Shown: positions 44,022 to 51,246 of the stretch, piece by piece
Layout of the letters: each line of letters starts with the position of its first letter
Position numbering within the stretch: position 1 is the first letter of the stretch
Assembly (NCBI GenBank): GCA_026386805.1
Contig: JAPLMX010000129.1
Location: 1 to 51,246 of the forward strand
Length of the DNA stretch: 51,246 bases
Direction of reading: 5' to 3'
DNA from: Phycisphaerae bacterium
Lineage (GTDB): Bacteria; Planctomycetota; Phycisphaerae; Sedimentisphaerales; Anaerobacaceae
Notes under the pieces: model-generated
Told to the model about the DNA's origin: nothing
Database searches by the model: none
Seen by the model: only the letters and a program-made list of their open reading frames with translations
Made by a program: the position numbers and the translations under genes

Positions 44022-44993
44022 ATGGTTCGCGGAGAGAGCCAAGGCGTGGGTGGCAAGCCGGATACGCGTCGGCCGCAGTCGTGTCCTACCCCAATTATCG
44101 GTCACCCTTCATCCAATACCAATTCCCACGGCTTCACGCTCATTGAACTACTTGTAGTGATTGCGATCATCGCGCTGCTTCTGGCGATCTTCATCCCGGT
44201 GATGCATACGGCGCGTGAGCGTGGCCAGCGTGTCGTTTGTCTGAACAACCTCCGGCAACTCACCTTGGCGTGGGTCGCTTACGCCGATGAGCACGACAGC
44301 AGGCTCGTTGGCGGCCACGCTCTTGGCTTCATTGCGTCGGGCCGGTGGAAACTGGAAGGTTGGGCGGGCACGGCCTTCAACTATCCCCCGAGCCGGGCCG
44401 CCTTCTTCAGGAACCCCAACAAAGGTCCCCTGTGGCCATACCTTCAGGACGTCGACGTTTACCGCTGTCCACGGGGCCGGACTGGCCACGTAATCACGTA
44501 CTCGACCGTCGTCTCTGCAAACAACATGACCCAGGTGGAAGGAACCTACGTGCCCGACAACTTTGCAGGCTGGGAGCTGACGGGAGTAGGTGTACGTGTG
44601 GGCAGCACCATACTGAAACTGACTAAGCTCACCGACATTGTCAGTCCCGGAGCTGCGGCTCGGGCAGTCTTTGTCGACATGGGCCAGACGCCGGGCAGCT
44701 TCGATTTCTCCGTCCAGTATCTCTATCCCAAGTGGCACTACAGCGCCCCTCCCATATGCCATGCCGATGGCACCACGCTTTCGATGGCGGACGGGCACAC
44801 GGAGTACTGGAAATGGAAGGGCCGTGAGACCGTGGAAATGCCCCGCAAGTTGTCATCCGTCCATGACATATGGGCCGAACACATGGAAAAGGAGGACTAC
44901 GAGCCGCAGACCGAGGACGGTCTATATGATCTCCAGAGGCTGCAAAGAGCGACGTGGGGCCGGCTCGGGTATTCGCCTGGGAAAGCTCCGTAG
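44022..44993 (+). CDS. Planctomycete pseudopilin-like protein with long leader
   Basis: About 323 residues. The prepilin cleavage motif [26 protein letters not shown] begins near residue 36, so the leader is unusually long and rich in Arg, Pro and Ser. The exported domain has [26 protein letters not shown] and near the end [23 protein letters not shown], the ADGH variant of the H-x9-DG type motif. ATG 44022 has GGGAG 8 bases upstream; ATG 44007 and TTG 43950 are also in frame. Followed 86 bases later by the GLUG protein. Confidence 0.88.
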   Translation: MVRGESQGVGGKPDTRRPQSCPTPIIGHPSSNTNSHGFTLIELLVVIAIIALLLAIFIPVMHTARERGQRVVCLNNLRQLTLAWVAYADEHDSRLVGGHALGFIASGRWKLEGWAGTAFNYPPSRAAFFRNPNKGPLWPYLQDVDVYRCPRGRTGHVITYSTVVSANNMTQVEGTYVPDNFAGWELTGVGVRVGSTILKLTKLTDIVSPGAAARAVFVDMGQTPGSFDFSVQYLYPKWHYSAPPICHADGTTLSMADGHTEYWKWKGRETVEMPRKLSSVHDIWAEHMEKEDYEPQTEDGLYDLQRLQRATWGRLGYSPGKAP

Positions 44994-45079
44994 CACCGGA
45001 TTGGCAGGTCGCACGATTGAGAAAGACACAATGTGTGTCTTTGGTTGTCATCATAGCTTCATCGTTGAAAGGCACTGAT

Positions 45080-47179
45080 ATGGCACCGTCCAAGGGACAT
45101 TCTGGAAAAGCCCTGCTGCTGGGGCTGCTCTGGGGGCTTTGGTTCTGTGCGGCCACCTGGGGCGTCGAGTTTGCCGGCGGGACCGGCGAGCCGAACGACC
45201 CTTACCAGATCGCCACGGCCGAGCAACTGCTCGCCATCGGCTCGGGTCCGCACTTGACCGAGAAGCACTACGTGCTGGTAGCCTCTATCGACATGTCCGG
45301 CACGACCCTGTCCTGGCCGGTGGCCGGTTGGTTCCTGGGCACCTTCGATGGAAAGGGCCACACGATCCGGAACCCGCGAATGCAGGGCGGTTTCGGGCGT
45401 CTGTTCGATACGATTGATGCCCACGCCGAGGTCAGAAACCTTGGTGTTGTGGACGTCCAGATGACGGGTACGCCGAATCCCGCGGCACTCGCTTCCTGGA
45501 ACTCCGGCAGCATCGTCAATTGCTACAGCACGGGGACCGTCACCGGCACGGGCGGTTTTGCGGGAGGACTCGTGGCGGTGAACACGGGGACGGTGACCAA
45601 CTCCTACAGCACCGTCAAAGTCACGGGGGGCGGCACGGTTGGCGGACTGGTGGCACAGAACTTCGGCACCATATCCGGCTGCTACTCGACCGGTGCGGTG
45701 ACGGGGAGCACCGTTGTCGGCGGGCTGGCGGGATTCAATGGCGGCGTGATCACGGCGAGCCATGCCGTCGCCACGGTGACCGCCCTGTCCATGTGGGCCG
45801 GAGGGTTGGTGGGAACCAACGGCGGCAGGATCATGGACAGTTACGCCCAGGCTACGGTGACGGCGCAATACGACTTGGTCGGCGGACTGGTGGGACAGAA
45901 CAGCACCCTCATCTCCGGCTGCTATGCCACCGGCAGCGTGACGGGACAGAATGAAGTCGGCGGGCTGGTCGGATCCAACCTGGGCCTGATCACTTCGAGC
46001 TATTCCGATGCCACGGTCGTCGGTTACGGCCGCAGCGCCGGTGGACTGGCCGGAGACAGTCGCGGCGCCATCTCCGCCTGCTACTCCACCGGCAGCGCGG
46101 AGACGGGAGATGAAGCCGGCGGCCTGGTCGGCAGTAACAGTGGCAAGATTTCCATGAGTTATTCTGTCGCACCGGCGCTGAGCTACGGCTGGTACGCCGG
46201 CGGGCTGGTCGGGCGAGGCTCGACCGGCACCAGCAGCGTCGTCGGGGGCTGCTATTTCCTCGCCCCCTCCGAGGGTGGCGGGCCGGACAACGGAATCGCA
46301 AGCCCCCTGACAAGCGCCCAAATGAAACAGCAGGCCAGCTTTGTAGGCTGGGGTTTCTGGGGGACCGCGCTGGACGGTGCGAACGCCCCGTGGTTCATGC
46401 CGGCACACGCTTATCCGGTCCTGGTCTGGCAGACGGAGATTACCGGCCTGCGAACCGTTCCGAACGTGGCGGGTCTGTCTCTCGATGAAGCGAAGGCGGC
46501 CCTGACGGCCGCGGGATTCGTGCCGGGCAGTGTGCGCTACGATTGGGATCGGACCCTTCCGGGCGACCACGTCGTCTACGCGACTCCTTATCCCCTCGCG
46601 GCTGCCGGGTCGGCGATTGATCTGGTCGCCAGTTCCGGCGGGTTCTACAACTGGGCCACAAACACCGGCGTGGGAACGGCAGACCATCCCTATCGAATCG
46701 AGACCGCCGGCCAATTGGAGTCCCTGATCGACCACCCGGAGCTTTGGGATAGGCAGTTCGTATTATCGGCCGATCTGGACATGAGCGGCCGGACGTATTC
46801 AAAGGCCCTGATCGCTCCCGATGTGGAGGACTCCAGGGGCGGCGGTTTCCAGGGCACGCCTTTCAGCGGCACCTTCAGTGGCCAAGGCCACGCAATTCGA
46901 AACCTGACCATCGACCCGGCCGGTGTCGTCCATGACTACGTGGGCCTGTTCGGCATGATCGCTCAAGGCGGCAGGATCGACAACCTCGATGTGCTGGACG
47001 CCGACATCACCGGCGGGACCGGAACGAACAGTTATGTCGGCGCGGTGGCCGGGTACAACGCCGGGACGATCACCGATTGTTCCGCAACAGGCATGCTTGA
47101 GGGTGGCAAAGGGGATGGCCTCGTCGGCTTCAATGGCGGCAGCCTGATTAACTGCCACGCGGACACGACACGGATCTGA
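45080..47179 (+). CDS. Secreted GLUG-repeat protein with internal PASTA domain
   Basis: About 699 residues. Signal peptide (KALLLGLLWGLWFCAATWG), a first beta-helix region of tandem GLUG repeats (about 30-430) in which units like AGGLVGxNxGxIxxSYSTGxVTG recur about every 35 residues, a PASTA domain (about 455-520: TVPNVAGLSLDEAKAALTAAGFVPG), and a shorter second GLUG region (about 530-699). GLUG repeats occur in adhesins and bacterial surface proteins; PASTA binds peptidoglycan or beta-lactam-like ligands. The repeat units are also visible at DNA level. AAAGG lies 7 bases before ATG 45080. It ends DTTRI without an anchor. Confidence 0.9.
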   Translation: MAPSKGHSGKALLLGLLWGLWFCAATWGVEFAGGTGEPNDPYQIATAEQLLAIGSGPHLTEKHYVLVASIDMSGTTLSWPVAGWFLGTFDGKGHTIRNPRMQGGFGRLFDTIDAHAEVRNLGVVDVQMTGTPNPAALASWNSGSIVNCYSTGTVTGTGGFAGGLVAVNTGTVTNSYSTVKVTGGGTVGGLVAQNFGTISGCYSTGAVTGSTVVGGLAGFNGGVITASHAVATVTALSMWAGGLVGTNGGRIMDSYAQATVTAQYDLVGGLVGQNSTLISGCYATGSVTGQNEVGGLVGSNLGLITSSYSDATVVGYGRSAGGLAGDSRGAISACYSTGSAETGDEAGGLVGSNSGKISMSYSVAPALSYGWYAGGLVGRGSTGTSSVVGGCYFLAPSEGGGPDNGIASPLTSAQMKQQASFVGWGFWGTALDGANAPWFMPAHAYPVLVWQTEITGLRTVPNVAGLSLDEAKAALTAAGFVPGSVRYDWDRTLPGDHVVYATPYPLAAAGSAIDLVASSGGFYNWATNTGVGTADHPYRIETAGQLESLIDHPELWDRQFVLSADLDMSGRTYSKALIAPDVEDSRGGGFQGTPFSGTFSGQGHAIRNLTIDPAGVVHDYVGLFGMIAQGGRIDNLDVLDADITGGTGTNSYVGAVAGYNAGTITDCSATGMLEGGKGDGLVGFNGGSLINCHADTTRI

Positions 47180-47273
47180 TGGCCCGAAGACTCTTGGACC
47201 AAAGGACTCGCAGACTCGGAAGCGGGTCAAAATCGCGTGCGGCGGGAGCTTGGCTCGGGTAAGATGGCGGTGT

Positions 47274-49217
47274 ATGGCAAAGAACAAGCCGGTCAAGGCC
47301 GCCACAGCACAAGACGAAGGACGGGGATCAGCGAGCGCCGCGCCCGGACGCTTGCGCGGGTGGCTGGGCTTGGGGATCGTGCTGGCCGCTACGGCGTTTC
47401 TGTATGCACCGGCGCGGAACCACGCCTTCACGAACTGGGACGACGACCGGCAAATCACCGCCAACCCCGACATCCGCGACCTGTCGCCGCAGAGTGTTCG
47501 CAAGATGTTTTCCAGCTTCTATGTCTCGCTCTATCAGCCGCTGACCTCGCTATCCTTCGCGGTGGAGTACCGCCTCTTCGGACTCGATCCGCGCGTCTAT
47601 CACACGACCAACGTCCTGCTGCACCTGGCGAATATCCTGCTGGTTTACGTGTTGGCCCGGTCACTGTCGCAGAATGGGTGGATTGCCGTGGCGACGGCGG
47701 CCCTGTTTGCAGTCCATCCCCTGCAGGTCGAGGTGGCGGCGTGGGCCTCCTCGCTGAGCATCCTGCTGTCCTCGCTGTTCTACCTGGCGACGCTGATCGC
47801 CTACGTGGCCTACGCCAAGTCGGGCAAGGCGCGCTACTTCGCGGCGGCGCTGGCGCTGTTTGTGCCGGCCCTGGGGGCCAAGACGACAGCGGCCACCCTG
47901 CCGCTGGTGCTCATAGCGATCGACGTGTACCTGCAAAGGAAGGTCAGTTGGCGAACCGTCTGCGAGAAAATCCCCTTTTTCCTGCTGGCCGCCGTCTTCG
48001 GCTGCATCACGATGTTGGCCCGCAGCGGCGTGAGCCGCGTCCAGGACTACGCGCTCAAGTATTCCCTCGTGCAGAGGATCTGCATCGTGTGCTATTGCTG
48101 CCTGTGGTACGTGGGCAAGCTGGTCTTTCCGGCGGGCCTGTCCGCCTTCTATCCGTTTCCGGTCAAGACGGACGGCTGGCTGCCGGTCGTTTTCTATCTC
48201 GCTCCCGTCCTGCTGATCGGCCTGGCGGTGGGGATCTGGCGCGCCGGCCGCTACCGGCGGCTTCTGGCCTTTGCGGCCCTGTTCATGTTGGCCTCGCTGG
48301 TGCTGGTGGTCCAGATCATCCCCGTCAGCGAGCTGATGGTCTGCGACCGCTACGCGTACCTCCCGTGCTTCGGGCTGTTCTTTCTGGCGGGGACTCTGGG
48401 CCACAGGATCGGTTCGCAAAGCCCGGCCCGGATGCGCGGGATGGTGGTCGCCCTGGTGCTGGTCCTGGCGGCGCTCGGCGTTGCGACGCAGCGGCGCGTC
48501 GGCGTGTGGCGGAACAGCCTGACACTGTGGAACGACGTGATCGGCAAGCGCCAGGACCTCTGGGTCGCCTACCAGAATCGCGGAATGGCCGAGTACGAGA
48601 CGGGCGACCGCAAGGCGGCCGTGGCGGATTGCGACGCCGCCCTGCAGCTCAACCCCAAGGCAGACAAGGCGCTGAATATCCGCGCCGCCTCTTATGTGCA
48701 GATCGGCGACCGCGCGGCGGCCCTGCGCGACTTTGACAGTGCGATCCGGCTGAACCCCGACAGCAGCTACTTCGTCAACCGGGGCATCCTGAAACGCGGC
48801 ACCGGGGACTTGGCCGGTGCCCTGAAGGACTTCAGCACGGTCATCGAACTCAACCCGCGTCATGCCGGGGCCTTGTGCGAGAGAGCGGACACGTACCGGA
48901 TGCAGGCGAACTGGGCCAAAGCCATTGCAGACTATGAGGCCGTTCTGCGGCTCAATCCGGCCCACGCCTACGCCGCTTTTCTCCTGGGGGCCATGCGGGT
49001 GGAAACGGGCGACAACGAGAGCGCCGCGGCCACGTTGAACAAGGCCCTCGCGCTCGGATACCAAGACTGCGGTCCGGCGTATTTCCTTCTGGCCCAAGCC
49101 TATCAGAAAATGGGCCGGATGGACCTCGCGAAGGAGGCCCTGCGCCGCGCGCAGGAGCTGGGATACAAGGGGCCGCAGACGGAATCACGCCAGACGCAAG
49201 GGAACCAACGGCCGTAG
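47274..49217 (+). CDS. Membrane glycosyltransferase-like protein with C-terminal TPRs (TMTC/GT-C-like)
   Basis: About 647 residues. A GT-C-type membrane half with about ten segments (residues ~25-410); the first loop has HAFTNWDDDRQI, an acidic motif where such O-mannosyl-type transferases place their catalytic Asp, and YQPLTSLSFAVEYRLFGLDPRVYHTTNVLLHLANILLVY follows as in the family. The second half (about 420-640) has about six TPRs (WVAYQNRGMAEYETGDRKAAVADCDAALQLNPKA...). Planctomycete homologues are abundant; donor and acceptor are unknown. ATG 47274 chosen; TTG 47250 is in frame. Confidence 0.88.
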   Translation: MAKNKPVKAATAQDEGRGSASAAPGRLRGWLGLGIVLAATAFLYAPARNHAFTNWDDDRQITANPDIRDLSPQSVRKMFSSFYVSLYQPLTSLSFAVEYRLFGLDPRVYHTTNVLLHLANILLVYVLARSLSQNGWIAVATAALFAVHPLQVEVAAWASSLSILLSSLFYLATLIAYVAYAKSGKARYFAAALALFVPALGAKTTAATLPLVLIAIDVYLQRKVSWRTVCEKIPFFLLAAVFGCITMLARSGVSRVQDYALKYSLVQRICIVCYCCLWYVGKLVFPAGLSAFYPFPVKTDGWLPVVFYLAPVLLIGLAVGIWRAGRYRRLLAFAALFMLASLVLVVQIIPVSELMVCDRYAYLPCFGLFFLAGTLGHRIGSQSPARMRGMVVALVLVLAALGVATQRRVGVWRNSLTLWNDVIGKRQDLWVAYQNRGMAEYETGDRKAAVADCDAALQLNPKADKALNIRAASYVQIGDRAAALRDFDSAIRLNPDSSYFVNRGILKRGTGDLAGALKDFSTVIELNPRHAGALCERADTYRMQANWAKAIADYEAVLRLNPAHAYAAFLLGAMRVETGDNESAAATLNKALALGYQDCGPAYFLLAQAYQKMGRMDLAKEALRRAQELGYKGPQTESRQTQGNQRP

Positions 49218-49226
49218 CACGGCGCT

Positions 49227-49310
49227 CGAAATCCGAAGCACGACAACTCCGCCGCGGGCGGATGCCAGTTGCCCCGCATCGTCCGGGAAATTCGAATTTC
49301 GGATTTTTGG
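49227..49310. repeat. CGAAATCCGAA-type intergenic repeat, copy 1
   Basis: CGAAATCCGAAGCACG at the left, AAATTCGAATTTCGGATTT at the right, forming an imperfect inverted repeat. Confidence 0.7.
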
Positions 49311-49434
49311 TCTGCCGGCGCGACATAAGCGCAGGTGCAGAAAGGCTCTCCAACCGGTGTCTGCATCGGTCTTGCCCTGTGCTGCACTGCAAAGGCAGGG
49401 GTCGTGCCCGGATGTCCGGGGCTTCACGCCGGGG

Positions 49435-49896
49435 CTACGTGATCTGCGCCACGAGGTGGTCCACGATAGGCTTTAGGTTGTCATACTGGCGGTCGCTCAA
49501 CTTGCAGTGAACCAGTCTACCGGATTCGTTCTTGTAGGCGATTGTGAAAAGACCCTTGGTCTCGAAGTAGGTCTTGTCGATCTTCTCGATGGCATCGTAG
49601 GGGATTCTTCTCCTCCCGGCTACGATCAGAGCATCCTCGGCGGCCACGAGCTTGCGGTTCCGGATCGCGTACCAATACGCGCCGATGAGTACGGCACCCA
49701 CAGCAAAGAACGGCGGCGACTTCTGGTTGAATACGAGCGTGCCGTCCGGATGACCCTGCTCGGTCGTGTGCTTGGCGATGAATTCCTGGTTGACGCGGCC
49801 ATCATAGGCGAACCACAGCGCGAACACGATGCACGCGGCAATACCGATGAGAAAGCTGTTTCGCTTGTACTTGCTCAATGACGCTTCGATAGCCAT
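49435..49896 (-). CDS. Small membrane protein with PH-like domain, unknown
   Basis: 153 residues. Two hydrophobic segments (FLIGIAACIVFALWFAYDG, FFAVGAVLIGAYWYAI) separated by a ~35-residue loop, then a cytosolic PH-like part (LVAAEDALIVAGRRRIPYDAIEKIDKTYFETKGLFTIAYKNESG). GAGGAG 5 bases before ATG 49896 fixes the start. No specific family recognised. Confidence 0.82.
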   Translation of the reverse strand: MAIEASLSKYKRNSFLIGIAACIVFALWFAYDGRVNQEFIAKHTTEQGHPDGTLVFNQKSPPFFAVGAVLIGAYWYAIRNRKLVAAEDALIVAGRRRIPYDAIEKIDKTYFETKGLFTIAYKNESGRLVHCKLSDRQYDNLKPIVDHLVAQIT

Positions 49897-49961
49897 AAGA
49901 CTCCTCTCCACCTAGCTCCTACTACCACGGTGCCACTTGATGGCAAAAGGTCGGTTCGCCT

Positions 49962-50110
49962 CTCGAAATCCGAAGCACGGAGCCCGAAATCCGAAACAAA
50001 TCCAAAATCCGAAGGTCCAAAACGCTGTCGCCGACCGCAGTCCCGTTTCGAATTTGGGGTATTCGGTCCTTCGTGCTTGTTTCGGACTTCGACATTCGGA
50101 TTTCGAATTT
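49962..50110. repeat. CGAAATCCGAA-type intergenic repeat, copy 2 (150-bp inverted repeat)
   Basis: The left half has CTCGAAATCCGAAGCACG and CCGAAATCCGAAAC; the right half has their approximate complements (TTCGTGCTTGTTTCGGA, TTCGGATTTCGAATTT). Confidence 0.75.
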
Positions 50111-50182
50111 GACTCCGCGACGGAACCTTGGGGCACAAAGACCTTTGGGCCGACAGACGAGTCTATCTTGCGCTGTGGGCTC

Positions 50183-50944
50183 CTACGGCGACCGCCGCTG
50201 GGCGATCACTTCCGTCAGCGGCTGGACAAAGTGGCGGATGATCCGCTCGTTCATAAGCTCTTCGGCCAACTGGCATTGACGCTCGAACGAGACCACCGGA
50301 TCGAATTGCTCGTTGCCTTTGGGATACTGGCGAACCGTCAGCGACAGAGTAATCGCCTCGTCGCGGTTCTGCTCTTTCTCGCCGGGCTCGAAAATGCTCG
50401 TCTTGGACTCGATGCTCACGCGGGCCTGGGTGTACTCGTCCGCCGACAGCGTGACGACCATCGACGGTGAGTACACGATCGGCTTGACTTGCGGCCAGTC
50501 CAGCAGCCATCCGAAGGCGCTCGAGGCGAACAGGGCCTCGGCAATGACCTCGTCGTGATTGCCCGCACAATCGAAATCCATCGCAAACGTTACGTCGATG
50601 GAATCGACGTCGAGCGGGGTTACGCCGAGCATGTACGGCATGAGATCCAGGACCAGCTTGTCCTGCTGATACACATCCTCCACACTCGACGGATTCACGG
50701 CGCCGGAGCCAATGCGGTCCGTCTCCAGACTCACCCACCGGGATTGCCCCGACACGGGGTCCTCCTCAATGCAGTATTCCCCACTATCCCGCCGGGAAAA
50801 CCGCCCCATCGTGGGAAACTGCTTCTGGATGCGCTCGAAAAAGGTCAAAATCGTATCCCGCGACGTGGGCAGATCCAGTTCCGTGTTCACATACATATCG
50901 ATGTAGAAATCGTCGCAGAGAGAGCTATAACTATCCGCCGGCAT
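50183..50944 (-). CDS. Conserved-looking protein of unknown function (253 aa)
   Basis: A soluble, acidic protein with mixed alpha/beta character and no signal peptide. Notable segments: DDFYIDMYVNTELDLPTSRDTILTFFERIQKQFPTMGRFSRRDSGEYCIEED, VDVTF-like strand SIDVTFAMDFDCAGNHDEVIAEALF, and YPKGNEQFDPVVSFERQCQLAEELMNERI. I recognise no family. ATG 50944 has GGAGGG about 11 bases upstream (a wide spacing) and a likely promoter at 51035-51040. Confidence 0.8.
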   Translation of the reverse strand: MPADSYSSLCDDFYIDMYVNTELDLPTSRDTILTFFERIQKQFPTMGRFSRRDSGEYCIEEDPVSGQSRWVSLETDRIGSGAVNPSSVEDVYQQDKLVLDLMPYMLGVTPLDVDSIDVTFAMDFDCAGNHDEVIAEALFASSAFGWLLDWPQVKPIVYSPSMVVTLSADEYTQARVSIESKTSIFEPGEKEQNRDEAITLSLTVRQYPKGNEQFDPVVSFERQCQLAEELMNERIIRHFVQPLTEVIAQRRSP

Positions 50945-51034
50945 GAGGGAAAGAACCCTCCACAGAATTCTTTCGGTATCCAGTCGAGCCGTGAAGCACC
51001 CGGACTTCGGGCCTATGCCGGCTCATTTCTTGTC

Positions 51035-51040
51035 ATTATA
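51035..51040 (-). promoter_or_regulatory. -10 element upstream of the 50183-50944 gene
   Basis: Minus-strand TATAAT, about 90 bases before the start codon; no good -35 is seen. Confidence 0.45.
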
Positions 51041-51158
51041 CGATCAAACCGTAATTTCCCTATACTATTTTCAGCACGGGATGGAATTCTAACCTGCTTT
51101 CTTCAAAGAAGTTGCCCCGATCTCAGTTGGAGGTGCGATGGCCACTCCAAGCTGAATC

Positions 51159-51246
51159 CTACGCGCTCTTGACCTTCCTGGCAACACCTTGTTCCTGAGT
51201 TTCATCCTGTAATTTGGCCTCCAGCATCCACAATTGCTGATGGCCC
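51159..51246 (-). CDS. C-terminal end of a gene running in from the right edge
   Basis: Open to the window edge; reads GHQQLWMLEAKLQDETQEQ-GVARKVKSA and stop. Charged and helical, plausible as coding, but too short to identify. Confidence 0.4.
   Translation of the reverse strand, partial: GHQQLWMLEAKLQDETQEQGVARKVKSA

Noticed and set aside
45500-46250. Regularly spaced repeats, considered as a CRISPR array
   Set aside because: They are codon-level repeats of GLUG protein units in an open reading frame, with imperfect copies and no spacer pattern.

Overview
The window reads as a GC-rich chromosomal segment of a planctomycete, most likely a Phycisphaerae/Sedimentisphaerales-type bacterium. 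This is inferred from gene content, not from a marker gene. The signs are two long pseudopilins of the planctomycete type ([11 protein letters not shown]-terminus), LamG/'YWRVDE' and GLUG secreted proteins, CotH/lamin-tail, DUF1080, ThuA and GH127 proteins, and a deoxyhypusine-synthase-like gene beside a fold-III decarboxylase. There is no rRNA gene, no intact tRNA gene, no CRISPR array and no intact insertion sequence.

Layout. 1-8584 (+): the tail of a cardiolipin synthase, then a tightly coupled run: phosphoketolase, class I fructose-bisphosphate aldolase, plasma-membrane-type H+-ATPase, SAM methyltransferase and an RNase II-family nuclease, with 4-base start/stop overlaps at the first three junctions. 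8717-12503 (-): an integrative element with a tyrosine recombinase and four small or unknown genes. Its right end is a truncated tRNA-Asp-like 3' half followed by a terminator, a probable attachment site. 12783-19515 (+): a CotH/lamin-tail secreted protein, a DUF1080 lipoprotein, and a polyamine pair (deoxyhypusine-synthase-like enzyme plus PLP decarboxylase) whose decarboxylase gene is bracketed by two copies of a 68-bp palindromic repeat. 19823-22394 (-): a Tat-exported protein of unknown function, then what looks like a decayed integron: an integron-integrase C-terminal remnant, attC-like palindromes, a cassette-like gene and an internally deleted calcium-binding-protein gene. 22509-23375 (-): a Cro/C1-type regulator with a four-helix membrane protein, with a Fur-box-like sequence in the promoter.

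23514-34823: GH127, a SEC-C protein, ThuA (-), dprA, a pseudopilin followed by a LamG protein, folC and an orphan DUF433 antitoxin-like gene. 35006-43679 (-): a housekeeping block in transcription order purA, uppS, cdsA, phoH, 7TM-HD hydrolase, ybeY, CNNM/CBS transporter, recO, covering purine synthesis, cell-envelope lipids, RNA maturation and recombination. 44022-49217 (+): a second pseudopilin followed by a GLUG/PASTA secreted protein and a TMTC-like membrane glycosyltransferase with TPRs. The right end holds two unknown genes and the edge of another, all on the minus strand.

Three otherwise good genes (RNase II-family, Tat protein, SEC-C protein) each appear to lack exactly one base. This suggests either recent gene decay or residual indel errors in the assembly, and it should be kept in mind when using their protein models. 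Non-coding structure is rich: several palindromic repeat families, consensus sigma-70-type promoters with 16-17 bp spacers, and a perfect 32-bp palindrome.
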